Positions 56,901 through 60,900 of a stretch of 64,000 nt of DNA are shown piece after piece. The translations under genes were made by a program, and so were the position numbers. How positions within the stretch are numbered: the first letter of the stretch is position 1; each line of letters starts with the position of its first letter. The notes under the pieces were generated by a model. That model worked only from the letters and a program-made list of their open reading frames with translations. It was not told where the DNA came from and made no database searches. The DNA is taken from positions 546,955 to 610,954 of the forward strand of contig JAVYIG010000402.1 of assembly GCA_035222895.1 (NCBI GenBank), in the 5' to 3' direction. The stretch is from Strongylocentrotus droebachiensis. Its lineage: Eukaryota > Echinodermata > Echinoidea > Camarodonta > Strongylocentrotidae.

Positions 56901-57719
56901 ATTCATCTGTAGTTCTCTTTTCCTTTATTTTTCCTTTCTTTTCTCTTCCCCGTTTCATAATCAGAAACTCATTTTCGTTTCTCTTCCAAACACAAATGAT
57001 ATATCTACATTAATACATCTGCAGATAGAGAGATGAAGATTGAATTTTAAATGTTAGAGGTGGTAGTGCAATGAATATGTTTTCGTCCGTAAATAATATC
57101 ATACAATTTTCGTTTGCTGAAGCGAGATAATGATTACATTATTTGCTGTTTGTGTTTTAGATCCTTGTTCTAGTTCACCATGTAATGGAGGCACATGTTT
57201 GATAACTGGTGTTGGTAATTCAGCTTATACCTGCCAATGTCAGGATGGATCGTTCAATCCAGAAACTTGTCCAACTCCAGGTGAGTGCATTCATCTGTAG
57301 TTCTCTTTTCCTTTCTTTTTCTTTTCTTTTCTCTTCCCCGTTTCATAATTAGAAACTCATTTTCGTTTCTCCTCCAAAAACACTTGACATATCTACATTA
57401 ATACATCTGCAGATAGAGAGATGTAGATTGATTACATTTTCGTCCGTAAATAATATCATACAACTGTGGATACATTTGACATTTGACTGTGTTGAATTCT
57501 ATGTGACTTCACCTTTTTCACATAACAAAACTTCTAATGTCTGAATTTTCGTTTGCTGAAGCGAGATAATGATTACATTATCTGCTGTTTGTGTTTTAGA
57601 TCCCTGTTCTAGTTCACCCTGTAATGGAGGCACATGTTTGATAACTGGTGCTGGTAATTCAGCTTATACCTGCCGTTGTCAGGATGGATCGTTCAATCCA
57701 GAAACTTGTCCAACTCCAG
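22575..57719 (+). CDS. Gene B: Reeler domain plus at least 37 EGF-like repeats, secreted or surface protein (40 exons seen)
   Basis: Exons are listed one by one below; together they give 4,915 coding bases, about 1,638 codons. The product starts with a signal peptide (core [17 protein letters not shown]), then a three-exon Reeler domain, then 37 EGF-like domains, one per exon, each a multiple of three bases and phase 1 at both ends. Any EGF exon can therefore be skipped, duplicated or lost without shifting the frame. Many repeats carry Notch-style O-glycan consensus sites. Ten broken copies lie between them. No membrane segment or stop codon follows 57719, so the end lies beyond the DIRS element or is lost. 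Function is unknown; Reeler plus EGF suggests adhesion, matrix or recognition. It is the head-to-head paralogue of gene A. Confidence 0.8.
22821..23045 (+). mobile_element. MITE family 1, diverged partial copy in gene B intron 1
   Basis: Starts ttaaaggtaaagaccag as in 8873-9249, and later keeps gatatctatccagaccagat and atatatcaattag. The far end is missing. Confidence 0.65.
23322..23410. repeat. Perfect 89-bp palindrome
   Basis: 44-bp arms 23322-23365 and 23367-23410 are exact reverse complements around one base (T at 23366). Each arm holds ctgaagacggacag, tcaac, ctgtccgaaacgtcg, which has its own 6-bp stem and a five-base loop. Confidence 0.95.
23478..23572. repeat. T-rich (TTTC) low-complexity tract, then G/C homopolymers
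   Basis: Runs of tttttttc followed by poly-T, then gggggg and cccccc runs to about 23605. The Lys-rich reverse frame is an artefact. Confidence 0.9.
23981..24363. mobile_element. MITE family 1, complete copy
   Basis: TTAA at 23981 and 24360; inverted ends atagaccagt and actggtctat. About the same length as, and clearly homologous to, 8873-9249. Confidence 0.8.
26607..26844 (+). CDS. Gene B exon 2: core of Reeler domain
   Basis: Acceptor TTTTCAG, donor AC/GTAAGT. Encodes [27 protein letters not shown], the second Cys in [15 protein letters not shown], and [14 protein letters not shown]. Confidence 0.92.
27643..27704 (+). CDS. Gene B exon 3: end of Reeler domain
   Basis: A 62-bp exon, [19 protein letters not shown], with acceptor TTTTAG and donor G/GTAAGT. 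Confidence 0.9.
28167..28425. mobile_element. hAT-like MITE, 259 bp
   Basis: Ends caggggcgtca and tgacgcccctg are inverted copies. Flanks ttggcata and gtagcata match at six of eight bases, as expected for an aged 8-bp hAT target duplication. Confidence 0.65.
28854..28970 (+). CDS. Gene B exon 4: EGF-like domain 1
   Basis: Reads [17 protein letters not shown] and [13 protein letters not shown]. Long first loop. Relative of exons 8 and 23. Acceptor ATGCTAG, donor A/GTAATT. Confidence 0.85.
29774..29890 (+). CDS. Gene B exon 5: EGF-like domain 2
   Basis: Reads [14 protein letters not shown] and [16 protein letters not shown]. Fits both the O-glucose and O-fucose consensus. Acceptor ATGTAG, donor G/GTAACT. 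Confidence 0.85.
29929..30049. mobile_element. Short TIR element (about 120 bp)
   Basis: Ends ctcagtcacaccaaa and tttggcggtgtgactgaag are inverted copies, with TA on each side. It lies directly behind exon 5. Confidence 0.6.
30234..30912. mobile_element. TIR element family 3, copy 1 (679 bp, TAA target)
   Basis: Ends aggcccggtcccactg and cagtgggaccgggcca, flanked by TAA at 30231 and 30913. The body is made of recurring catccg/tccgct words. A 3-bp TAA target suits PIF/Harbinger-type transposition. No transposase inside. Second copy at 43517. Confidence 0.8.
31254..31305 (+). pseudogene. 5' half of an EGF exon, split by an insertion
   Basis: Matches the first 52 bases of exon 20 (EIDPCAN and CENGTTC still readable, acceptor CATAG present), then stops abruptly at aatcc. 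The 3' half follows 305 bases later. Confidence 0.85.
31407..31517 (+). CDS. Gene B exon 6: EGF-like domain 3 (inserted exon)
   Basis: Reads [18 protein letters not shown] and [14 protein letters not shown]. It lies inside a 305-bp segment that interrupts another EGF exon. Acceptor CTTTAG, donor G/GTAGGC. Confidence 0.8.
31611..31664 (+). pseudogene. 3' half of the same split EGF exon
   Basis: Matches the last 54 bases of exon 20 ([16 protein letters not shown]) with its donor GTCTGT. 52 plus 54 leaves 14 bases of the 120-bp exon deleted at the break. It has no acceptor of its own. Confidence 0.85.
32080..32165 (+). pseudogene. Broken EGF exon related to exon 10
   Basis: Acceptor ACGCATAG is kept. 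DQCVNSFCE is readable, then a lost base shifts the frame and a stop follows. The 3' part with the last cysteines is missing. Confidence 0.8.
32434..32556 (+). CDS. Gene B exon 7: EGF-like domain 4
   Basis: Reads [16 protein letters not shown] and [16 protein letters not shown]. Its duplicate is exon 22. Acceptor CTTGTAG, donor G/GTTTGT. Confidence 0.85.
32967..33083 (+). CDS. Gene B exon 8: EGF-like domain 5
   Basis: Reads [18 protein letters not shown] and [13 protein letters not shown]. Its duplicate is exon 23, with the same residues. A CT microsatellite lies just upstream (32874-32889). Confidence 0.85.
33479..33640 (+). repeat. SINE-like fragment in gene B intron
   Basis: Shares gtgaccggggtaatgat and gccttaagcgc with the element at 3585. 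Its duplicate is at about 42535-42700. Confidence 0.55.
33672..33797 (+). CDS. Gene B exon 9: EGF-like domain 6
   Basis: Reads [14 protein letters not shown] and [17 protein letters not shown], with both O-glucose and O-fucose consensus. Acceptor CCTAAG is weak; donor T/GTAAGT is strong. Duplicate: exon 24. Confidence 0.8.
34141..34335. mobile_element. MITE family 2, copy 2
   Basis: TTAA at both ends (34141 and 34332). Body as in 16042-16235. It was present before the block duplication, because block 2 has it too. Confidence 0.7.
34640..34753 (+). CDS. Gene B exon 10: EGF-like domain 7
   Basis: Reads [14 protein letters not shown] and [16 protein letters not shown]. Duplicate: exon 25. Broken relatives lie at 32080, 35326 and 45091. 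Confidence 0.85.
35171..35281 (+). CDS. Gene B exon 11: EGF-like domain 8
   Basis: Reads [18 protein letters not shown] and [14 protein letters not shown]. Duplicate: exon 26. Acceptor CCTTAG, donor G/GTAGGT. Confidence 0.85.
35326..35440 (+). pseudogene. Broken EGF exon related to exon 10, block 1
   Basis: It keeps a ggagaaagatgtgaaac end but has lost the acceptor, and the donor is altered (acaagtgtg). A matching copy is at 45091. Confidence 0.75.
36089..36199 (+). CDS. Gene B exon 12: EGF-like domain 9 (tandem unit 1, first exon)
   Basis: Reads [20 protein letters not shown]. Same type as exon 6. Confidence 0.85.
36293..36346 (+). pseudogene. Fossil 3' half-exon, tandem unit 1
   Basis: Homologous to 31611-31664, now with TAA near its start in the ancestral frame. 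Confidence 0.8.
36668..36790 (+). CDS. Gene B exon 13: EGF-like domain 10 (tandem unit 1, second exon)
   Basis: Reads [16 protein letters not shown] and [16 protein letters not shown]. Acceptor TTTTAG, donor G/GTTCGT (non-standard at +3, but G at +5 is kept). Confidence 0.85.
37119..37229 (+). CDS. Gene B exon 14: EGF-like domain 11 (tandem unit 2, first exon)
   Basis: As exon 12 but with FPYYSC instead of FPNYSC, a change shared only with unit 3. Confidence 0.85.
37323..37376 (+). pseudogene. Fossil 3' half-exon, tandem unit 2
   Basis: A Cys codon has become TTT and TCG has become TAG (ggattctaggg) in the ancestral frame. Confidence 0.8.
37698..37820 (+). CDS. Gene B exon 15: EGF-like domain 12 (tandem unit 2, second exon)
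   Basis: Protein identical to exon 13. The acceptor is CTTCTAG rather than CTTTTAG. Confidence 0.85.
38149..38259 (+). CDS. Gene B exon 16: EGF-like domain 13 (tandem unit 3, first exon)
   Basis: Shares FPYYSC and the nine-A tract before the acceptor with unit 2, so units 2 and 3 are the youngest pair. Confidence 0.85.
38353..38406 (+). pseudogene. Fossil 3' half-exon, tandem unit 3
   Basis: Same two lesions as unit 2. Confidence 0.8.
38728..38850 (+). CDS. Gene B exon 17: EGF-like domain 14 (tandem unit 3, second exon)
   Basis: Protein identical to exons 13 and 15. Confidence 0.85.
39178..39288 (+). CDS. Gene B exon 18: EGF-like domain 15 (tandem unit 4, first exon)
   Basis: FPNYSC as in unit 1, with CIPDAF in place of CIPDTF. 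Confidence 0.85.
39382..39435 (+). pseudogene. Fossil 3' half-exon, tandem unit 4
   Basis: It has the Cys to Phe change but keeps ttctcggg without the TAG, so it is intermediate between unit 1 and units 2-3. Confidence 0.8.
39759..39881 (+). CDS. Gene B exon 19: EGF-like domain 16 (tandem unit 4, second exon)
   Basis: Same protein as exons 13, 15 and 17 with silent changes. The array ends in the intron that follows. Confidence 0.85.
40248..40435. mobile_element. MITE family 4, copy 1
   Basis: Inverted ends tacactcttaaaact and agtaaaatgtt-type sequence with TA at each tip. It lies between exons 19 and 20. Confidence 0.65.
40527..40646 (+). CDS. Gene B exon 20: EGF-like domain 17
   Basis: Reads [16 protein letters not shown] and [16 protein letters not shown]. 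It is the intact version of the exon that is split at 31254-31664. Donor G/GTCTGT. Confidence 0.85.
40970..41092 (+). CDS. Gene B exon 21: EGF-like domain 18
   Basis: Reads [20 protein letters not shown] and [12 protein letters not shown]. Confidence 0.85.
41494..41616 (+). CDS. Gene B exon 22: EGF-like domain 19
   Basis: Protein identical to exon 7, at an offset of 9,060. It starts the second copy of the 5-kb block. Confidence 0.85.
42021..42137 (+). CDS. Gene B exon 23: EGF-like domain 20
   Basis: Protein identical to exon 8. Upstream CT repeat slightly longer. Confidence 0.85.
42727..42852 (+). CDS. Gene B exon 24: EGF-like domain 21
   Basis: As exon 9 with CIPSG for CISSG. The same weak CCTAAG acceptor is kept, which supports its use. 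Confidence 0.8.
43222..43415. mobile_element. MITE family 2, copy 3
   Basis: Duplicated counterpart of 34141-34335 with TTAA at 43222 and 43412. Confidence 0.7.
43517..44188. mobile_element. TIR element family 3, copy 2 (672 bp) with a known empty site
   Basis: Flanked by TAA at 43514 and 44189. The paralogous intron of block 1 (about 34433-34445) reads aatgtaaagtagcaat without the insert, so the target and its duplication are seen directly. Confidence 0.88.
44411..44524 (+). CDS. Gene B exon 25: EGF-like domain 22
   Basis: Protein identical to exon 10. The preceding intron carries the 672-bp TIR element that its duplicate lacks. Confidence 0.85.
44940..45050 (+). CDS. Gene B exon 26: EGF-like domain 23
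   Basis: Reads [18 protein letters not shown] and [12 protein letters not shown]; duplicate of exon 11. Confidence 0.85.
45091..45206 (+). pseudogene. Broken EGF exon related to exon 10, block 2
   Basis: Counterpart of 35326-35440. An open frame with [13 protein letters not shown] remains, but there is no usable acceptor and the donor reads aaaagtgtg. Confidence 0.75.
45677..45787 (+). CDS. Gene B exon 27: EGF-like domain 24
   Basis: Same type as exon 12, with GYTGGLCEQ for GYTGDLCEQ. Single-copy counterpart of the tandem array in block 2. Confidence 0.85.
45882..45935 (+). pseudogene. Fossil 3' half-exon, block 2
   Basis: Keeps the Cys codon but has TAG (ggattctaggg), a different lesion mix from the tandem units. 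Confidence 0.8.
46256..46378 (+). CDS. Gene B exon 28: EGF-like domain 25
   Basis: Reads [18 protein letters not shown] and [14 protein letters not shown]; counterpart of exon 13. Confidence 0.85.
46777..46957. mobile_element. MITE family 4, copy 2
   Basis: Same element between exons 28 and 29, so it was copied with the exon pair. Right end decayed. Confidence 0.65.
47048..47167 (+). CDS. Gene B exon 29: EGF-like domain 26
   Basis: Reads [20 protein letters not shown] and [12 protein letters not shown]; duplicate of exon 20. Confidence 0.85.
47515..47637 (+). CDS. Gene B exon 30: EGF-like domain 27
   Basis: Reads [20 protein letters not shown] and [12 protein letters not shown]; counterpart of exon 21. 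Confidence 0.85.
47638..49409 (+). other. Introns around gene B exon 31
   Basis: The first contains tandem tcggtctcgta/tggtatcggtct words at about 48280-48320. The second ends in a SINE-like tail (ggcgctatataaat and ATT repeat, about 49190-49245). No exon missed as far as I can see. Confidence 0.45.
48428..48550 (+). CDS. Gene B exon 31: EGF-like domain 28
   Basis: Reads [20 protein letters not shown] and [16 protein letters not shown]. Not part of the duplicated families. Gly before the third Cys removes the O-fucose site. Acceptor TTTACAG, donor G/GTAGCG. Confidence 0.85.
49410..49535 (+). CDS. Gene B exon 32: EGF-like domain 29
   Basis: Reads [15 protein letters not shown] and [16 protein letters not shown]. 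Long first loop. Acceptor TTGCCAG, donor A/GTAAAT. Confidence 0.8.
49965..50090. repeat. Interstitial CCCTAA-containing minisatellite
   Basis: About three units of aaccctaaccctagatctaa plus caaaatcagttgc, each about 35-40 bp. The CCCTAA cores match the common animal telomere repeat. Confidence 0.8.
50497..50619 (+). CDS. Gene B exon 33: EGF-like domain 30
   Basis: Reads [16 protein letters not shown] and [17 protein letters not shown]. The donor G/GTAAAT is about ten bases from a long ACT microsatellite. Confidence 0.85.
50630..51180. repeat. (ACT)n microsatellite, about 550 bp
   Basis: Imperfect ACT/TAC triplets directly behind the exon 33 donor. The long frames on both strands (poly-Leu, poly-Ser, poly-Val) come from the repeat. 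Confidence 0.95.
51555..51668 (+). CDS. Gene B exon 34: EGF-like domain 31
   Basis: Reads [14 protein letters not shown] and [17 protein letters not shown]. Acceptor AATTCAG, donor G/GTAAGC. Confidence 0.85.
51669..53061 (+). other. Intron of gene B
   Basis: A poly-C tract lies at about 51882-51894. No exon or element recognised. Confidence 0.5.
53062..53187 (+). CDS. Gene B exon 35: EGF-like domain 32
   Basis: Reads [14 protein letters not shown] and [14 protein letters not shown]. The acceptor (ATCATAAG) has a poor pyrimidine tract, but phase and length fit. Donor G/GTAAGC. Confidence 0.7.
   Translation, partial: KTHVLVHLVEMERPVRKSSLALHYSSVHVPSGSLETTVLLS
53718..54626. mobile_element. Fold-back element with about 375-400-bp inverted arms
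   Basis: Tips tacactgtcgctcataaagg and cctttatgagcgacagtgta are exact inverted copies with TA at both ends. Pairing continues, with scattered mismatches, to about 54120 on the left and from about 54194 on the right. The tips look Tc1/mariner-like. No transposase gene. Confidence 0.85.
54627..55235 (+). other. Intron of gene B
   Basis: AT-rich. Nothing recognised. Confidence 0.5.
55236..55355 (+). CDS. Gene B exon 36: EGF-like domain 33
   Basis: First of five closely similar exons: [20 protein letters not shown] and [16 protein letters not shown]. The usual GF/Y-x-G turn before the last Cys is replaced by DGSFN. CSSSPC fits the O-glucose consensus. Confidence 0.85.
55396..56020. repeat. Dispersed element with AGGTCA-rich tandem units
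   Basis: Starts atcccctcgaagacgaagtc and ends near cgaggggat, short inverted tips. Inside are about three diverged units (ataactttagtaatgtttga, catggtatcaaaacacagcc), each followed by aggtcaaaggtca at 55573-55592, 55730-55742 and 55870-55882. Confidence 0.7.
56350..56469 (+). CDS. Gene B exon 37: EGF-like domain 34
   Basis: Reads [20 protein letters not shown] and [16 protein letters not shown]. It shares its upstream intron sequence (gctgaagcgagataatgatt) with exons 38-40. Confidence 0.85.
56773..56892 (+). CDS. Gene B exon 38: EGF-like domain 35
   Basis: Reads [19 protein letters not shown] and [16 protein letters not shown]. Donor G/GTAAGT. Confidence 0.85.
57161..57280 (+). CDS. Gene B exon 39: EGF-like domain 36
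   Basis: Protein identical to exon 38, 388 bases downstream. Confidence 0.85.
57600..57719 (+). CDS. Gene B exon 40: EGF-like domain 37, last exon seen
   Basis: LITGAGN and [13 protein letters not shown] combine features of exons 36-38. Donor G/GTGAAT. No further EGF exon occurs before the DIRS element. Confidence 0.85.
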
Positions 57720-58012
57720 GTGAATGCATTTATATTACCTAGATGAGCAGGGATATTCTTTAAGATTTCAGAAAAATTGTCTGAAAGTGCATAATTACCA
57801 GACCGTCATATTTTCAGATATGACAGATAATTTATATTAAAGATAAACTTGAGTTCTGGTAAAAAAAGAAAATGAATTCTCACAGAATCTAACGAAACTT
57901 ACACTGAATGATCAAGATTACAAATAAATGTCATGTGCAAAACAATTTTGGAAGAAAATGTATACTGGCTGAGTAATAAGCATAGAAAGATAAGGAAATC
58001 AAGGTAGTACTA
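57720..58012 (+). other. DNA downstream of the last EGF exon
   Basis: No stop-containing continuation, poly(A) signal or membrane exon that I can support. Confidence 0.45.
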
Positions 58013-58410
58013 GCCCCGACGCGCAATTTTTTTTTACACGCTAGCCTGGTCATTTCTATGATAAATACCATGGAAACGACTAATATTAGAGTCTAGCAGC
58101 CTACATTAGAGGTGCATCATACACATGCATGACAATCGTCAGATGAAGCCCTAGCTGGCCCTTGTAAATGAGACGGCCATCGCAGCCATCGGGCGATGGA
58201 ATTCACAAGCTTAATTTAATTTAATTTAATTTCGGAACTTTACTTTAATCTTGATATAAGGAGACACGAACAAACAAACGAACAGCTAGCGAGCAACCAC
58301 GTCCACTAACTGCGTGCATGCCTATTATGTAGGCTTTCTCACCAGCGCACTTTTACGAGTATTACGGGAAAATTGGCCAGGCTAGCGTGTAAAAAAAATA
58401 TTCGCCGGGC
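58013..58410. mobile_element. TIR element nested in a MITE
   Basis: Inverted ends of about 35 bp share the core tttttttttacacgctagcctgg. The right end abuts a MITE family 1 fragment without a gap. Confidence 0.7.
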
Positions 58411-58412
58411 AC

Positions 58413-58616
58413 CATTTGTGTTGTCCCATATACATCTTTCTGTGTACAGTGATTGTTACTTTACCAAGACTGGGCAAATTTATGATGATTTTGATGACTC
58501 CAGAACTTTTCATTACCCACCAATACTTACATGCTATATGATCAACTTTTCTGATCCATTCCACACCTTTTCTTTCACAATGCAATCGCATTACCAGAAC
58601 TCACCTTTATCTTTAA
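58413..58616 (-). mobile_element. MITE family 1, truncated reverse copy
   Basis: Reverse complement of 8873-9249: aatgcaatcgcattaccag and a TTAA end at 58613. The other half is cut off by the element at 58013-58410. Confidence 0.75.
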
Positions 58617-59294
58617 GTTGATTACTTTTTTATTTTTATTTTTTAATAATTGTATTGTTTGTACTTTTTAATGTTCGTATTTTTATTTCTCCCCCCCCCC
58701 CCCGCTGCCTTCTTCCAAAAAAATGTATTTATATCCCCTTTAAAAAATTAAGATGAGATAATATTCCTTACTAATAATCATCAATTAGGGCTGCTCAGTA
58801 CGTCATCAATGTGTGTTATCATCATAGCCACGTGCTTTTTAATTCATACTAATGTATCCATCGAAAATAGAATGATGGATACCTTTCATAACCCTGTCAA
58901 TTAGATCAGCAACATGAGTTTAAACACGCAAACACAATGTGTAGGAACGAAAGTAAACCCAACATTTTGAATCATCATAATACTATTGATCGAATTCAGG
59001 GGGTAACAATATTCCAGTCAAACTATGGTGAAAATGTTAATGTTTTGAAGAAGCTTTTCATTTTCAAACACCGAGAAATAAATTTAGCTTTTAATAAAGC
59101 ACAATATTTGTATGCCCTAAATGAAGCAGTTCTCATTTTTTTACTAAAATAATATAGACCTATCCTGTTATTTGTAGGATACTTGTTAAAAACAAATTTA
59201 TTTATTCATTCATAGTCGCAAAGCTCTGGAAAATATATTTCTAAATGATATATATACGTTTTCAGTACCTTTCCCGAAGTATTTTGTGTTTTTT
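58617..59294. other. DNA between the nested elements and the DIRS element
   Basis: A poly-C tract lies at 58690-58703. The frame 58937-59152 has no recognised domain. Confidence 0.5.
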
Positions 59295-59563
59295 AATAGT
59301 AAGATTAAACGAGAACTTACCGTTTGAAGTTTGATCTTTATTTTATGAATATTTAGGAGGAAGTTATTACATGAGATCCCGTCGCGCATGCGCAGTCAAT
59401 ATTCAAAGCTACAAATGTGGTTACTCTCAGTAGTAAGGAACAGGAACTTACACTTAAGTTTGAAGTTTGGGTGGGTGAGGAGGGCATGTAATAACTTCCT
59501 CCTAAATATTCATAAAATAAAGATCAAACTTCAAACGGTAAGTTCTCGTTTAATCTTACTATT
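59295..59563. repeat. 79-bp perfect inverted repeat at the 3' end of the DIRS element
   Basis: Arms 59295-59373 and 59485-59563 are exact reverse complements separated by 111 bp. This fits a terminal repeat together with the internal complementary region known from DIRS elements. Confidence 0.85.
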
Positions 59564-59907
59564 TTATTTCATATTTCGTCGTTCGAAATTACATGAGATT
59601 TTGAAGCATAGTAGCCACATTTGGAACAACCAACATGTATGGAAAGTGAACACTGATTATGCAGATTGAATTGGATGCTTCTAACCAATGACTCACCATA
59701 TTTGACAGTTATTGTAGTCTGTTCATACATGTGGCAAAACATTTCACATACAAGACGTCCATATATAAGACGTCATAATGTTGCAAAAACATTGTTCGTT
59801 TCTGTATCTAGCTTATTCTAGCCATCTGGTTTCTTAATCCCAGTTCTATTAAGTAGACAGCTGGTCTCTTAATGCCAGTTCTATTGAAAAGCCTCATGAT
59901 GCAGTTC
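59564..59907. other. Non-coding 3' part of the DIRS element
   Basis: About 340 bases between the inverted repeat and the recombinase stop. A tctggtttcttaatcccagttctatt/tctggtctcttaatgccagttctatt duplication lies at about 59824-59885. Confidence 0.6.
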
Positions 59908-60900
59908 TTAAAGCAGTGTGCTATCTTGTAAGACTGCCTGGGTAAAGTTTCTCTTGTTTTCAAAAGGTTTCCTGTAGAACTTCCTGAACGTTTTCTCTGA
60001 AGACCATCCTGCTCGGGCTAGGATCTGGTCCATTGGAAGTGCTGCCTTGGCAGCTGCTGAAGTTGATGCTGCCCGCGTTGAATGAGCCTTATAAACGTTT
60101 GTATCCACACCTGCTCTTTGCAAGCAGGTCTTGATCCAGCGAGATAAGGTTTGAGTTGTTACTCTATTATGAGGTCTGGTGTAACTTACAAAGAACGAGT
60201 TCTCATTCCCACGAAGTAGTCCTGTGCGCTGGACATAATGTTTCACATATTTTACGATACACAATCTTCTATCAGGAGGATATGCTTCCAATTTAAACTT
60301 AAAATTGGTATTTCCTGGTTTGCTTTGCTTCAAGTGTTCATCCAAATGAAAAACCACAAAGCCCCCTTTTAGGGTCATCTTGTTAGTCTTCAATATATGC
60401 AAGGTTTGCACTCTCTGTGCCGATACAAGAGCCATTAGCATACATACTTTGAGTGTTAAATCTCTGAGGTTTAAGGAGTTTACTGGAGACAATTTTCTTA
60501 GAAAATTGAGGACTGGACTAATATTCCATATTTCTGTATATCTAGGTAAGACAGGTCTGAGTTGAAAAACACCTCTCATCAGTCTGGTTATAAGTGGGTG
60601 AGTACTCATTGTCTGATTACTGTCAACGAGAATCAGAAAAGTGGATAAAGCGCTACGAGCTGTATTGATCGCACTGTAGCTAAGGTTCCTGTCATGAAAT
60701 AAACTACTAAGGAATTCTAGTACCGTTTCCACCTCGGCTTGGAGGTAACTCGTATTCCTGCTGTGGCAAAATCTTCGCCACTGTGTGATGTAAACTTGGT
60801 ACTGCTTGCAGGTTGATGCTCTCCATGAAGCTGTAATGATATCCACTGTTCGTCTGCTTAGTCCCCGATTCTCAAAGTGTTGCCGCATAACCTGCAACAT
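59908..60900 (-). CDS. Tyrosine recombinase of the DIRS element
   Basis: 330 codons from an ATG at 60900, overlapping the end of the RT frame by 43 bases in another frame. It joins the circular DNA copy to a target site in the nucleus. An N-terminal SAM-like arm-binding half (about residues 20-110) precedes the catalytic half. The first Arg is R163 in SAQRVQTL. The H-x-x-R box is HSTR at 273-276, W299 follows in ARAGWS, and Y309 in RKFYRKP is the likely nucleophile. The length is normal for the family and I see no lesion. Confidence 0.9.
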   Translation of the reverse strand: MLQVMRQHFENRGLSRRTVDIITASWRASTCKQYQVYITQWRRFCHSRNTSYLQAEVETVLEFLSSLFHDRNLSYSAINTARSALSTFLILVDSNQTMSTHPLITRLMRGVFQLRPVLPRYTEIWNISPVLNFLRKLSPVNSLNLRDLTLKVCMLMALVSAQRVQTLHILKTNKMTLKGGFVVFHLDEHLKQSKPGNTNFKFKLEAYPPDRRLCIVKYVKHYVQRTGLLRGNENSFFVSYTRPHNRVTTQTLSRWIKTCLQRAGVDTNVYKAHSTRAASTSAAAKAALPMDQILARAGWSSEKTFRKFYRKPFENKRNFTQAVLQDSTLL

